From positions 1 to 34,267 of the forward strand of contig JAGXSQ010000014.1 of NCBI GenBank assembly GCA_018333395.1: a stretch of 34,267 nucleotides of DNA, in the 5' to 3' direction. The position numbers were made by a program, and so were the translations under genes. This DNA is from Dethiobacter sp. Its GTDB lineage: Bacteria > Bacillota_D > Dethiobacteria > Dethiobacterales > Dethiobacteraceae. Positions 1-7,260 of this stretch are shown here, in pieces (the stretch's first letter is position 1; each line of letters opens with the position of its first letter). A model generated the notes under the pieces. It did no database searches, had not been told where the DNA came from, and saw nothing but the letters and a program-made list of their open reading frames with translations.

Positions 1-83
1 TAGCGAAAGCAAGGTAGATGTTATTTCACCGCCCCCGCCTATTTTTGATGGCAGAGTTGTTCCCGCAGAAAGGTGTGAAGAAC

Positions 84-953
84 ATGTGGCAACTAATTTT
101 AATCAACGGCTTAATAAGCGGTGGGCAATACGCCTTGCTGGCCTTGGGTTTTTCGCTTATCTTTGGAGTGGCGCGTATTTTGAACTTGGCCCACACAGCC
201 TTTTATATGCTGACTGCTTTTACCATCTATTACTTGACGCAGATTTTAATGCTTGATTTGCCGTTCGCTTATCCTTTGGCCTTAGTGTTTATAGTGGTCT
301 TGGGAGTGGGTGTTTATCAATTATTGATTGCTCCAGTACGGGGGCAATCCGCTACGGTTATGATTGTTAGCCTGGTGCTGGCCATCGTGGCCCAGGAGAT
401 AGTGCTGATTACTTTCGGCGGACAATTTCGCTCTCTTCCTAAACTTGTGCCAGGGACGATCTATTTAGCGGGCATGATGATTACGTACCAGCATCTTTTT
501 ACGCTTGGAGCGGTGCTGTCGGCGCTGGCTGCTGTCTGGTTGCTGCTGTTTAAGAGCAATCTCGGCATAGCCATCAGGGCGGTTGCTTTGGACCGGGAAG
601 TGGCTAACCTGATGGGGATGCCGGAAAGCCGCATCGCGACCTTAACCATGGCCATTTCCGTAGCGCTGGCAGCGGTAGCTGCTGCTATGGTCGCGCCTTT
701 GGGTGTTATTGAGCCGCTAATGTGGCTACACCCGCTCGTGGTGGTGATGGCTGCCGTTATTCTGGGCGGGCTTGGCAGTATTAAGGGCAGCATTGTAGGT
801 GCCTTTATTCTGGCCTTTGTTGAGGTAACCCTCGTATTTCTCTTCCCTATGGTAGGGTTTTTACGCGGCGCTGTCTCTATGGCGGTGATGTTGACGGTGT
901 TGCTGTTTAAGCCGGAGGGGCTTTTTGGTGTGTTTATGGAAGGCGAAAGGTAG
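84..953 (+). CDS. livH: LivH-type ABC transporter permease
   Basis: Inner-membrane permease of a branched-chain amino acid (HAAT) family ABC importer, 289 residues, almost wholly hydrophobic with about eight membrane segments. The N-terminus (ILINGLISGGQYALLALGFS) and the later stretch VVVMAAVILGGLGSIKGS are typical of LivH. I chose the ATG at 84 because it gives the usual family N-terminus; the frame stays open upstream to ATGs at 18 and 48, but those add a polar tail unusual for the family. The ribosome site is weak (AGGTG at 71-75). It is followed 9 bases later by the LivM-like gene. The substrate-binding protein would be expected just left of the window; no reliable piece of it is visible. 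The acyl-CoA ligase downstream suggests a carboxylic acid rather than an amino acid as substrate (inference). Confidence 0.9.
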   Translation: MWQLILINGLISGGQYALLALGFSLIFGVARILNLAHTAFYMLTAFTIYYLTQILMLDLPFAYPLALVFIVVLGVGVYQLLIAPVRGQSATVMIVSLVLAIVAQEIVLITFGGQFRSLPKLVPGTIYLAGMMITYQHLFTLGAVLSALAAVWLLLFKSNLGIAIRAVALDREVANLMGMPESRIATLTMAISVALAAVAAAMVAPLGVIEPLMWLHPLVVVMAAVILGGLGSIKGSIVGAFILAFVEVTLVFLFPMVGFLRGAVSMAVMLTVLLFKPEGLFGVFMEGER

Positions 954-962
954 GCGGAAAAG

Positions 963-2027
963 TTGATCACATATCTGGCTCGTAAACTATGGCGCAATTT
1001 TCAGGGGGAGATCCTGGCGTTGCCGACCAGGACAATTTTGTTTACGGCAGCCTTAGCGTTGCTGCTTTTGCCGCTGGTAACTACAGACACCTATTTCTTG
1101 CGCATCCTCACCTTGGCGAGCATTTTCGCCATTTACACGGCAAGCTGGGACTTGCTGGTAGGGTTCGCCGGGCAAGTCAGCTTGGGTCATTCCTTGTTTT
1201 TCGGGGTTTCTGCGTACACAGCTGCTTTGTTGAACCTGCGGCTTGGTTTGCACCCTCTCTTATCGATTCCGATAGGTGCTGTGGCTGCCGTTTTGGCTGG
1301 CCTAATTCTTTCCCTGCCGGCTCTTAGACTTAAAGGGCCCTATTTTAGTCTGGCCAGCCTAGCTATGCCCATCATCCTGTTGGGAGTGATCTTCACTTTT
1401 ACGGATCTTACTGGGGGAGAACTGGGCCTTTCAGGAATCAGCCGCTTAGCTGGTACGCGCGTAGCCGAGTATCACGTTGTTCTGCTGTCGATGTTTGCCC
1501 TGACGCTGTTGATGTGGAAGATTGTCACTTCTAAAACAGGCCTGATTTTTCATGCTATCCGGGAGGACGAGATTGTGGTGCGTGCTTCCGGCATCAATAC
1601 CTCCTTTTATAAAGTGCTTGCTTTTTGCTGCAGTGGCTTTTTTGCCGGTTTGGCCGGCGGCCTGTATGCTCACTTTCTACGTGTAGTAGGCCCGTCTACG
1701 TTGGATATCATGATGTCATTGCAGGTGATCATCTGGGGAATTTTTGGTGGTGTGGTCACTATTTACGGTCCAGTTGTCGGAGTTTTTATCCTTTACCCGT
1801 TGCTAGAGTATCTGCGCGTTATTGCTGATTGGCGGATGCTGATTTTTGCCAGTGTGGTCATTATTACACTGCGCATTATGCCGGAAGGTATCTCTAATTG
1901 GGTGCAAGACCGGCTGGAACATGAGTGCCCACGATGCAAGCAACGCAATATGTTTCTGCGCAAAGAGTGCCGAGTGTGTTGCTCAGATTTAGGAATATGT
2001 AGCAGCACCGATAAAACCTTGCTTTAA
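963..2027 (+). CDS. livM: LivM-type ABC transporter permease with C-terminal zinc-ribbon-like tail
   Basis: Second permease of the importer, 354 residues, starting at TTG 963. Membrane segments run from about residue 25 to 310. The LivM hallmarks are present: SWDLLVGFAGQVSLGHSLFF near residue 60 and GIFGGVVTIYGPVVG near residue 260. The last 34 residues are unusual: after the membrane domain they hold Cys322-x2-Cys325-x10-Cys336-x2-Cys339, then Cys340 and Cys346, a pattern like a small zinc ribbon. Ordinary LivM proteins end soon after the last membrane segment. By the usual topology the tail would lie in the cytoplasm. A 34-base gap separates it from the acyl-CoA ligase gene. Confidence 0.9.
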   Translation: MITYLARKLWRNFQGEILALPTRTILFTAALALLLLPLVTTDTYFLRILTLASIFAIYTASWDLLVGFAGQVSLGHSLFFGVSAYTAALLNLRLGLHPLLSIPIGAVAAVLAGLILSLPALRLKGPYFSLASLAMPIILLGVIFTFTDLTGGELGLSGISRLAGTRVAEYHVVLLSMFALTLLMWKIVTSKTGLIFHAIREDEIVVRASGINTSFYKVLAFCCSGFFAGLAGGLYAHFLRVVGPSTLDIMMSLQVIIWGIFGGVVTIYGPVVGVFILYPLLEYLRVIADWRMLIFASVVIITLRIMPEGISNWVQDRLEHECPRCKQRNMFLRKECRVCCSDLGICSSTDKTLL

Positions 2028-2061
2028 AAAACTCAAAAATTTTAGATGAGGTGAGATAACT

Positions 2062-3765
2062 TTGGATGCCTATTTGAGCAGGCCCTGGCTCGCCAGCTAC
2101 GACTCCGGTGCGCCGGCAACTCTGGAAATCCCGGAAGAGTCTCTTCCCGTAGCTTTCAGTAAAGTAAGCGCCCAATTCCCGGAAAAAGCAGCGATTGTCT
2201 TCTATGGCCGTCAGCTTTCTTACAGGGAACTGAAACAACAGGTGGATACCATGGCGGCCTCCCTAGCCGGTATGGGGATCGGCAAAGGCGATGTAGTGGC
2301 TCTCTATGTTTTAAACAGCCCGCAATACGTCATTACCTATCTGGCGGCGCTGGCGACAGGTGCGGCTGTGACGCCGGTTAGCCCGGTCTTCACCAGCCAT
2401 GAGCTGAAATACCAGCTGTTAGACAGCGGGGCCAAGGCGATTCTCTGCCAAGATATCTTATATGATAACTTGGCCAAGACCGGCCTTAAATTAGACCATA
2501 TAATAGTTACCGGCGTAGACGAGTATCTGCCTGCCGTTCGTAAATTGCTTGGTAAAACGATGTTGAAGAAGTTTGCCTTAGAAATGAACCTGCCTACCCC
2601 CTCCATCCCCAAAGAAAAAAATATTTACTGGTTCCAGGACTTACTTAAGCCAACAAAGGCCGCGGAGTTAGCTGTCCAAATAGACCCTCTGCGCGACCTG
2701 GCCTCCATTTCTTACTCAGGCGGTACCACCGGCCCCCCCAAAGGCGTAATGTTGAGCCATTCACAGCTCCTAGCCACAGCCATGCAAGTCCGCGCCTTCT
2801 ATCCCTCTTTTGGCTTTGGCGAAGAAGTTTTTCCGGCTTATTTGCCACTTTATCATGCTTACGGCCAACTGGTGGTGATGATCGGAGGATTGCTGCAGGG
2901 AGCGACTTTGATTGTCTTTACCACACCTGCGATTGACGACATCCTTGATGCCATCGAACGCTACAAGGTAACTATCTTTTTTGGTGTTCCTACCCTGTAT
3001 GAGTTTCTCAAGGAGTACGACAAGACGAGCAGGGTTAACTGGCGGCGCTTGAAACTGATCCTGTGTGGCGCAGACACGCTGCAAGAGCGGACTGTGGCGG
3101 ACTGGGAAAAACGCACTGGCACGCGTATCAGGGAAGGGTACGGGCAGACGGAAGGCGGCGGCGTTTCCATGGGCTATCCTCTGAACAAGCCCAAAAGTGG
3201 CAGCATCGGTGTACCGATGCCGAATACCATGGCGGCTATTGTTGATACTGACGAGCCTACCCGCTACCTGCCGCCAGGAGAAGTGGGTGAAATTATCGTC
3301 ACGGGGCCAAACGTGATGCTAGGCTACTGGAACAAGCCGGAGGCTACGGCCGAAGTCTTTGTGGAAATGGACGGGAAGCGCTGGCTGCGCACAGGCGACC
3401 TTGGCAAGATGGACGAAGAGGGCTATTTCCATTTTGTGGACCGCAAGCGCGACCTGATTAAATTTAAAGGCTACCCCGTTTTTGCCCGAGACGTAGAGGC
3501 TGTCTTGTATCAACACCCGCAAGTTAAGGCTGCGGGAGTGATTGGTGTGCCTGACCCCCGAGTGGGCCAATTGGTTAAGGCCAATGTGGTCCTGCAGCCG
3601 GAGGCGCGGGGCAAAGTTTCAGAAGAAGAGATTATTCAGTTTTGCACTGAACGACTTGCTTTCTACAAAGTGCCTAAAATTGTAGAATTCAGAGGGGAGT
3701 TGCCTAAGACCGACGTAGGCAAGGTGTCGCGCCGCGAACTGCGGGAAGAAGAGGAGGAAGCCTAA
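2062..3765 (+). CDS. AMP-forming acyl-CoA ligase (fatty or aromatic acid)
   Basis: Member of the ANL superfamily, 567 residues: ATP plus a carboxylic acid plus CoA gives acyl-CoA, AMP and pyrophosphate. Visible motifs are the P-loop SYSGGTTGPPKG (217-228), YGQTEGGG (360-367), the hinge region DLGKMDEEGYFHFVDRKRD, and the C-terminal catalytic lysine in GKVSRREL (Lys554). The start is TTG 2062, preceded by the strong ribosome site GAGGTGA at 2048-2054. It lies inside an ABC importer operon, between permease and ATPase genes, so it probably activates the imported compound immediately (inference). The acid could be a fatty acid, a branched short-chain acid or an aromatic acid; the sequence alone does not decide. 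Its product could feed the beta-oxidation operon at 7261. Confidence 0.9.
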   Translation: MDAYLSRPWLASYDSGAPATLEIPEESLPVAFSKVSAQFPEKAAIVFYGRQLSYRELKQQVDTMAASLAGMGIGKGDVVALYVLNSPQYVITYLAALATGAAVTPVSPVFTSHELKYQLLDSGAKAILCQDILYDNLAKTGLKLDHIIVTGVDEYLPAVRKLLGKTMLKKFALEMNLPTPSIPKEKNIYWFQDLLKPTKAAELAVQIDPLRDLASISYSGGTTGPPKGVMLSHSQLLATAMQVRAFYPSFGFGEEVFPAYLPLYHAYGQLVVMIGGLLQGATLIVFTTPAIDDILDAIERYKVTIFFGVPTLYEFLKEYDKTSRVNWRRLKLILCGADTLQERTVADWEKRTGTRIREGYGQTEGGGVSMGYPLNKPKSGSIGVPMPNTMAAIVDTDEPTRYLPPGEVGEIIVTGPNVMLGYWNKPEATAEVFVEMDGKRWLRTGDLGKMDEEGYFHFVDRKRDLIKFKGYPVFARDVEAVLYQHPQVKAAGVIGVPDPRVGQLVKANVVLQPEARGKVSEEEIIQFCTERLAFYKVPKIVEFRGELPKTDVGKVSRRELREEEEEA

Positions 3766-3769
3766 AATC

Positions 3770-4537
3770 ATGGCTGGGGATTTTTTGGAGGTAGAAAACC
3801 TAAGCAAGCGTTTTGGCGGACTGCACGCCGTCCGCAATGTCAGCTTTAGTGTCGGGCGGCACGAGATGGTAGGTCTCATCGGCCCAAACGGTGCTGGTAA
3901 GACTACCTTGGTACGGTTACTGCTTGGCATTCTCCGGCCTGATTCAGGACGAGTTCTGTTTAAGGGGCAAAACCTGACGGGTAAAAAGCCGTGGGATATT
4001 GTCAATCAGGGGATGGCGCTTACTTTCCAGAATGCCCGCCCTTTTGCCCGCCTGCCGGTTATTGCCAATGTCATGGTGCCCTGCCTCTCTCCCCGTGCCT
4101 CCAAGCGCGGCGAGTGGGTTAAAAAAATTGAGGTCAGAGCGATGGATGCGCTGGAGTTTGCTGGCATTGCTGATTTGGCCAGGGAGCCTGCTTCCCGCCT
4201 TTCCCAAGGCGACCTGAAGCGGCTGGAGGTAGCGCGGGCGATTGCCTGCGATCCGGAGTTGCTCATCCTTGATGAGCCTTTCGGAGGTTTGAACCCTACT
4301 GAAACAAACCTCATGGCTAAATCAGTGCGGCGGCTGCATAAAGGCGGACGGTTTGGAAGGCTGCACAGCGAAGGCCCGGCCATGATTATCATTGAACACA
4401 AGCTCTCCGAACTGATGAAAATAGTAGACAGGGTCGTCGTGATTAATTTTGGCGAGGTATTGGCCGTCGGCACGCCGGAAGAAATCGTGGCCAATCCACA
4501 AGTTATTGAGGCGTACATCGGCAAGGAGGTCGTCTAA
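3770..4537 (+). CDS. livG: LivG-type ABC transporter ATP-binding protein
   Basis: Cytoplasmic ATPase of the importer, 255 residues. Walker A is GPNGAGKT (38-45), Walker B ends LLILDEP (165-171), and the H-loop is in IIIEHKLSELM. The ABC signature is LSQGDLKRLEVARA (145 on), with Gln-Gly-Asp where LSGGQ is commonest; LivG proteins often vary here. Four bases separate it from the ligase stop, with GAGGAGG just upstream of the ATG, and two bases separate it from the LivF-like gene, so all five genes are one operon. It should pair with the LivF-like ATPase as a heterodimer. Confidence 0.92.
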   Translation: MAGDFLEVENLSKRFGGLHAVRNVSFSVGRHEMVGLIGPNGAGKTTLVRLLLGILRPDSGRVLFKGQNLTGKKPWDIVNQGMALTFQNARPFARLPVIANVMVPCLSPRASKRGEWVKKIEVRAMDALEFAGIADLAREPASRLSQGDLKRLEVARAIACDPELLILDEPFGGLNPTETNLMAKSVRRLHKGGRFGRLHSEGPAMIIIEHKLSELMKIVDRVVVINFGEVLAVGTPEEIVANPQVIEAYIGKEVV

Positions 4538-4539
4538 AG

Positions 4540-5292
4540 ATGCTGCTGGAAGTAAAAGGGCTTGCGGTCAGCTATGATACGGCCACCATCCTGAGCGGTG
4601 TTAGCATTAATGTGCAGGAAGGTGAACTGGTGGGCCTGGTGGGGCCAAACGGCGCCGGCAAGACGACGCTACTGCGGGCGACTACAGGGCTGACAAAATG
4701 GGAGAAAGACAACAGGCGCGGGCAGCGTCACGGCAGAATTAAAATCGAAGGTCAAGTCAGTTTTATGGGTACAAGGATCGATAACCTGCCCGCTTATGAA
4801 ATAGCCCGCCGTGGTTTGGTGCATTGCCCTGAGAGACGTCGTCCTTTCACGGAGATGTCGGTCTATGAAAATCTTCTGGCCGGCGGCTTTCTCCTGAAAA
4901 AGGGGGGGGCGGAGTTTAATCGGTTGCTGGAAGAAATCTATACACTTTTTCCCATCTTGAAAGAAAGAGCTAAGCAAGTTTCGGCTACTCTTTCTGGGGG
5001 TGAGCAGCAAATGCTGGCTATTGCCAGGGCGCTGATGCTCAAGCCCAAGCTGCTTTGTATTGATGAACCGTCTGTAGGTCTTGCGCCACTTGTCAAGCGG
5101 GAACTGTTTGGAATGATCAGTGCGGTGGCGCGCTCCGGCATCACTGTTTTGCTGGTGGAGCAAGATGTAGCGATGACATTTTCCATGTCTACGCGCAACT
5201 ACGTGCTTTCGCACGGCAGGTTAATCAGTGAGGGGAGCAGCCAGGAACTGCTGCAGGACGAAAACATCCGCAAGTCCTACCTGGGCTTGTAA
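4540..5292 (+). CDS. livF: LivF-type ABC transporter ATP-binding protein
   Basis: Second ATPase of the importer, 250 residues. Walker A is GPNGAGKT (35-42), the signature is LSGGEQQMLAIARAL (151 on), and Walker B is LLCIDEP. The family-typical RRGLVHCPERRRPF lies near residue 90. It is the last gene of the operon: it is followed directly by a long palindromic terminator at 5293-5325, and the next gene is on the other strand. Confidence 0.92.
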   Translation: MLLEVKGLAVSYDTATILSGVSINVQEGELVGLVGPNGAGKTTLLRATTGLTKWEKDNRRGQRHGRIKIEGQVSFMGTRIDNLPAYEIARRGLVHCPERRRPFTEMSVYENLLAGGFLLKKGGAEFNRLLEEIYTLFPILKERAKQVSATLSGGEQQMLAIARALMLKPKLLCIDEPSVGLAPLVKRELFGMISAVARSGITVLLVEQDVAMTFSMSTRNYVLSHGRLISEGSSQELLQDENIRKSYLGL

Positions 5293-5325
5293 GGTGAAAA
5301 GACCGCTTAAAGCGGTCTTTTCACC
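5293..5325. terminator. Bidirectional terminator between the transporter operon and the marR gene
   Basis: Perfect inverted repeat with 16-base arms at 5293-5308 and 5310-5325 (GGTGAAAAGACCGCTT and its complement). The arms contain AAAA and TTTT, so transcripts from either side end in a hairpin followed by U residues. It sits between two convergent units (livF and marR). Confidence 0.85.
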
Positions 5326-5348
5326 AAAAGGTAAGGTAGAAGCGGTGG

Positions 5349-5843
5349 CTAGGCTTTTTTGCCCTTATGGTTGCTGGGCTCTTTGACCTCGTAGTGCTCA
5401 AAAACACGCAGGACTGCTTTCACCGAGGTAATCAGCATGTCTCGTTCTTCCAGCGTCATCTGTTCTGCCATGTTCGTAAAACGGCGTGAGCGGCGCTGGA
5501 AGACGAGGCCAGCCAGTTGTCGCCCGTAGGAAGTCAGGTATACCCGGACGATGCGGCGGTCTCTATCATCACCTTTACGCTTAACTAGATTTAGCTTTAC
5601 CAGACGGTCAACCAGGCGGGTGGCGGCGCTTTCCGCCAGATAAATCTCGGCGCTGAGTTCTCCCATCGTTAGGTCATCATGCATGTACAGAATTAAGAGT
5701 GCGTTAATCTGCCCAGGAGTAATGCCAAGGCCGGTCAGTTCGCGTGATTCCTCTGTTTCTAGGTAGTGCATCAGCCTCGGGAATATTTCCTGAAAAACTC
5801 TGGTAAAAATTTCTGGATTTTGGTAATCAGAGGTGTCGATCAT
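5349..5843 (-). CDS. MarR family transcriptional regulator
   Basis: Winged-helix DNA-binding repressor, 164 residues from the ATG at 5843. That start has AAGGAG a few bases upstream (5851-5857), whereas the longer open frame adds an AT-rich untranslated stretch. The family core is clear: LGITPGQINALLILYM, then the recognition region LAESAATRLVDRLVKLNLVKR and the wing with DDRDRRIVRVYLT. The C-terminal helix probably completes the dimer interface. It is divergent from the thioesterase/nitroreductase pair and convergent with the acyl-acid transporter operon, so either could be its target, and the ligand may be an acyl-CoA or aromatic compound (inference). Confidence 0.9.
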   Translation of the reverse strand: MIDTSDYQNPEIFTRVFQEIFPRLMHYLETEESRELTGLGITPGQINALLILYMHDDLTMGELSAEIYLAESAATRLVDRLVKLNLVKRKGDDRDRRIVRVYLTSYGRQLAGLVFQRRSRRFTNMAEQMTLEERDMLITSVKAVLRVFEHYEVKEPSNHKGKKA

Positions 5844-5888
5844 AGCATTGCTCCTTAAAAGTATATTTTGCCGACTGTTTACTTTGCC

Positions 5889-5894
5889 ATTATA
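5889..5894 (-). promoter_or_regulatory. -10 element of the marR promoter
   Basis: A perfect TATAAT on the minus strand, about 46 bases upstream of the marR ATG. The -35 is poor (TGTTTT at the 17-base spacing, next to a run of nine T), as often seen with regulated promoters. Confidence 0.5.
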
Positions 5895-5981
5895 ACACTT
5901 TACCTCAAAAAAAAACAGAATAATCAAATTTTTGGGTGTATATTTATCTTTGTTGACTATTAGCACTGGGGGGTTAAGTTT

Positions 5982-6380
5982 ATGTTAGAAATAATGCGCC
6001 AGGCATTTCAGGACAGCCCCTACTGGCAGTTGCTGGGGATAAGGATTGAGCACGCCGAGCCCGGTTTTGCTAGGCTGGTGCTGCCTTTCAAAAATGACCT
6101 GTTGCAGCTTTATGGGCAGGTACACGGCGGCTCCATTGCCTCGTTAATTGACTCGTCGGTGGCGGTGGCGCTTTCTTTGACGCTTTCCCCTGCGGAGAAA
6201 GCAACCACGACTGAAATGAAAGTCAATTACCTGGAGCCGGTTCGGGCAGGAGAAATCTATGCCGACAGCAAGATTAGGAAAAAAGGGAAGACTTTAATTA
6301 TCGGCACCACAGACGTCATGGATGAGAACGGCCGCCTACTGGCGATCGGCACTGTGACGTACATGGTTCTGAAAAGATAG
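5982..6380 (+). CDS. PaaI-type hotdog thioesterase
   Basis: Small hotdog-fold protein, 132 residues, likely to hydrolyse acyl-CoA thioesters. The central helix motif YGQVHGGSIASLIDSSVAVAL (about residues 44-64) is the PaaI/YbgC-like active region. The following TTTEMKVNYLEPVRAGEIYA strand pair is also typical. The ATG at 5982 follows a GGGGGG stretch at 5969-5974. It lies 13 bases before the nitroreductase gene, so the two are co-transcribed. In a neighbourhood rich in acyl-CoA enzymes it may release CoA from stalled intermediates (inference). Confidence 0.9.
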   Translation: MLEIMRQAFQDSPYWQLLGIRIEHAEPGFARLVLPFKNDLLQLYGQVHGGSIASLIDSSVAVALSLTLSPAEKATTTEMKVNYLEPVRAGEIYADSKIRKKGKTLIIGTTDVMDENGRLLAIGTVTYMVLKR

Positions 6381-6393
6381 GGAGGATATTTTA

Positions 6394-7005
6394 ATGGAAT
6401 TGAAAAAAGTACTGGCAGAACGCCGCAGTATCCGCATTTTCCGACCAGAGCCGCTACCGCCGGGAACGATCCAGGAACTACTGGAAGCTGCTCGCTTGGC
6501 TCCTTCCGGGACAAACCTGCAGCCTTGGAGATTTTTGGCCGTTACCAGCGAGGAAAACCGCCAAAAACTGGCCGCCTGCACCCCCAACCTCAATTTTATT
6601 GCCAAAGCGCCCCTGACCATGGTCTGTTGCGCTGACCGTTCCTCGCTTGACACCCGTCCGGAGCGGGTGAGGGAACTTGCTCTCAGTGGTGCTTTTGCCG
6701 GCACCGATCTGGAGAAATTCTCCTTCAGCGATTATCAGGAAAAAGCGGCGCGCGATGAGGCGGCCAATCTCGCTTACCTGAATGTCAATGTCGCTATTGC
6801 CATTGAGCAGATGATTCTCCGGGCGGTGGATCTCGGGCTTGGTAGTTGCTGGGTGATGTTATTCAACCCAAAGAAAGTAAAGCAGCTGTTTGCTCTGCCA
6901 GACTCATTATCTGTTTCGGCGCTTGTGCCTTTCGGTTATCCCGGGCAACAGCCAGCGGCGCGCCCACGGCTAACACTAGAAGAAATCTACCTCGGAGAAG
7001 TCTAA
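6394..7005 (+). CDS. Nitroreductase family FMN oxidoreductase
   Basis: FMN-dependent NAD(P)H oxidoreductase fold, 203 residues, usually a homodimer. The N-terminal signature RRSIRIFRPEPLPPGTIQEL, then AARLAPSGTNLQPWRFLAV, binds FMN. The later stretch AIEQMILRAVDLGLGSCWV and the C-terminal PFGYPGQQP are also family features. The ribosome site is GGGAGG at 6380-6385. The physiological substrate is unknown; members reduce nitroaromatics, quinones, flavins or enones. Confidence 0.88.
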   Translation: MELKKVLAERRSIRIFRPEPLPPGTIQELLEAARLAPSGTNLQPWRFLAVTSEENRQKLAACTPNLNFIAKAPLTMVCCADRSSLDTRPERVRELALSGAFAGTDLEKFSFSDYQEKAARDEAANLAYLNVNVAIAIEQMILRAVDLGLGSCWVMLFNPKKVKQLFALPDSLSVSALVPFGYPGQQPAARPRLTLEEIYLGEV

Positions 7006-7055
7006 AAATTTCGGGGCACAACCCAGGGCGCTAGGATGACGGGAACGAGGCCTAA

Positions 7056-7085
7056 CACAGTAGCCGGCAGATGCCGGCTACTGTG
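7056..7085 (+). terminator. Hairpin after the nitroreductase gene
   Basis: Perfect 13-bp stem (CACAGTAGCCGGC at 7056-7068 with its complement at 7073-7085) and a 4-base loop AGAT. No T-run follows, so it may be a weak or factor-assisted terminator, or an mRNA 3' stabiliser. It separates the nitroreductase gene from the fad promoter. Confidence 0.55.
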
Positions 7086-7139
7086 CGCTATAAGGGAGTA
7101 TAAAAAGTCAAAAAATTTTTCTATTTCAGCAGGATTATA

Positions 7140-7180
7140 TTGTGCTATAACGAATTTACAGATATAAATAATTTACAGAT
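7140..7180 (+). promoter_or_regulatory. fad operon promoter with direct-repeat operator
   Basis: TTGTGC at 7140-7145 and TATAAA at 7163-7168 with a 17-base spacer form a plausible sigma-A promoter. The 11-base sequence AATTTACAGAT occurs twice, at 7153-7163 and 7170-7180, exactly 17 bases apart and bracketing the -10. This suggests a regulator site that blocks polymerase (inference). It does not match the FadR palindrome of Bacillus as I remember it. Confidence 0.45.
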
Positions 7181-7204
7181 GAAAATATGTGGAGGGGGTG
7201 TTCT

Positions 7205-7210
7205 ATGTAG
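7205..7210 (+). other. Start-stop codon pair (ATG TAG) in the fad leader
   Basis: GGAGGGGG at 7191-7198 is a strong ribosome site. Six bases later comes ATG at 7205, immediately followed by TAG at 7208-7210. An in-frame ATG at 7187 would give a seven-residue peptide ending at the same stop. The true fadN start lies 51 bases downstream with its own ribosome site. This may be a minimal regulatory open frame or chance. Confidence 0.35.
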
Positions 7211-7260
7211 AGGCTGAATAAGGAAGTCTGACAAAGCATTTTTGAAGGGAGGAACGAGAG

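Noticed and set aside
18..83. Longer LivH start at ATG 18
   Set aside because: It would add a polar, non-family N-terminus; ATG 84 gives the standard LivH beginning.
461..997. Long minus-strand frame opposite the LivH gene
   Set aside because: Shadow of the hydrophobic permease gene: rich in Ser, Thr and Ala, with no ribosome site or family match.
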